Below are positions 5,783-6,326 of a DNA stretch of 6,326 nucleotides, in pieces (position 1 is the first letter of the stretch; every line of letters begins with the position of its first letter). The DNA is from Candidatus Nomurabacteria bacterium (GTDB lineage Bacteria > Patescibacteriota > Minisyncoccia > Phycocordibacterales > UBA9973): contig CALRFE010000042.1 in NCBI GenBank assembly GCA_943356425.1, forward strand, positions 1 through 6,326. Reading direction: 5' to 3'. The translations under genes were made by a program, and so were the position numbers. A model generated the notes under the pieces. The model did not search any database. It worked only from the letters and a program-made list of their open reading frames with translations, and was not told the origin of the DNA.

Positions 5783-6316
5783 ATGGCAAAGTACGTCGCA
5801 TTGCTCCGTGGGATAAATGTCGGAGGAAATAAAAAAGTTGAAATGGCGAAGCTCAAAAAAGTATTCGAGTCTTTGGGCTATGAAAATGTGACAACATATA
5901 TCAATAGCGGAAATGTTATTTTTGAGACCGCAGAGAAAGATGCACCGCTCCTTGTAAAAAATATCGAACGAGCACTTGGAAAAACTTTTGGATTCGAGAT
6001 CAAGACCATTGTGCGCGATAGCAAAAATATCCAGAAACTTTGCAAAGCGATTCCGCGCGCATGGGAAAATGATACGGAACAAAAAACTGACGTGTTGTTT
6101 TTATGGGACGAATTTGATACTAAAAAGACGATCGGACTGATCACCACTTCCAAAGTAGATACCTTGCAATATATTACGGGCGCGATCGTCTGGAATGTGC
6201 GAAGAAGCGATTACGCAAAAAGCGGTATGCAAAAATTCATCGGCACGAAAGTCTATAAAAACATGACCGCACGCAATGTGAATACGGTGCGGAAGATGGG
6301 GGAGATGATGAAGTAA
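5783..6316 (+). CDS. DUF1697 family protein
   Basis: A 177-residue protein, the usual length for DUF1697, a conserved family of unknown biochemical function. The hallmark N-terminus is clear: MAKYVALLRGINVGG (1-15), then a basic KVEMAKLKKVFESLGY (18-33) and TYINSGNVIFE (38-48). The conserved C-terminal signature also appears: KFIGTKVYKNMTARN (151-165) followed by VNTVRKM (166-172). The frame is complete, ending in TAA at 6314-6316. The ATG at 5783 is preferred over an in-frame ATG at 5753, which lies inside the VOC coding sequence and would add ten residues before the family's normal start. With only base 5782 between the two genes and no promoter between them, it is almost certainly cotranscribed and probably translationally coupled with the VOC gene; whether they share a function is unknown. 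No terminator is visible in the ten bases left after it. Confidence 0.92.
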   Translation: MAKYVALLRGINVGGNKKVEMAKLKKVFESLGYENVTTYINSGNVIFETAEKDAPLLVKNIERALGKTFGFEIKTIVRDSKNIQKLCKAIPRAWENDTEQKTDVLFLWDEFDTKKTIGLITTSKVDTLQYITGAIVWNVRRSDYAKSGMQKFIGTKVYKNMTARNVNTVRKMGEMMK

Positions 6317-6326
6317 AATTCTGCGG

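Noticed and set aside
1..6326. CRISPR array, tRNA, rRNA, insertion sequence or phage genes
   Set aside because: I looked for regularly spaced direct repeats, cloverleaf-like segments, transposase motifs and terminal inverted repeats and found none; the window is filled by housekeeping-type genes and short intergenic regions.

Overview
The window looks like an ordinary chromosomal stretch from a small-genome bacterium, most likely a member of the Candidate Phyla Radiation (Patescibacteria, Parcubacteria-like). The reasons are indirect: moderate GC, tightly packed genes, a histidine kinase with the H-box spelling HQLRT..LSAIKW that I associate with that group, a stand-alone receiver protein, and almost no recognisable Shine-Dalgarno sequences. 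The genetic code appears standard: TAA, TAG and TGA all serve as stops and no reading frame needs TGA read as an amino acid. The assignment is inference; there is no rRNA or marker phylogeny here.

Layout. Bases 1-750 on the minus strand hold the 5' part of recG (cut by the window edge), preceded by and overlapping a 50-residue, single-pass membrane protein gene (598-750). Back to back with these, a consensus-like promoter (781-809) drives a CcdA/DsbD-type membrane thiol-electron transporter on the plus strand (818-1570). A long bidirectional hairpin terminator (1573-1617) separates it from a convergent two-component pair on the minus strand: a receiver-only response regulator (1630-2001) and, upstream of it, a soluble histidine kinase with no sensor or membrane segment (2023-2787). 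Divergent from the kinase is glmS (2882-4738), followed by its own intrinsic terminator (4764-4795). A new promoter (4810-4838) then leads to a two-gene unit: a tandem-domain PhnB/glyoxalase-like (VOC) protein (4894-5781) and a DUF1697 protein (5783-6316) separated by one base.

How the genes relate. RecG acts in DNA repair and fork rescue, CcdA in moving reducing power across the membrane, GlmS at the entry to UDP-GlcNAc and cell-wall or glycan synthesis. The kinase and receiver form a phosphorelay module without a DNA-binding output. The last two genes are of unknown function. There is no sign of a mobile element, CRISPR array, tRNA or rRNA, and I do not see a clearly new biological system.

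The most interesting signals are regulatory: several start codons sit only 6-12 bases from a good -10 box (leaderless or nearly leaderless mRNAs), and a perfect 10-bp inverted repeat covers the kinase promoter and the likely glmS -35 position.
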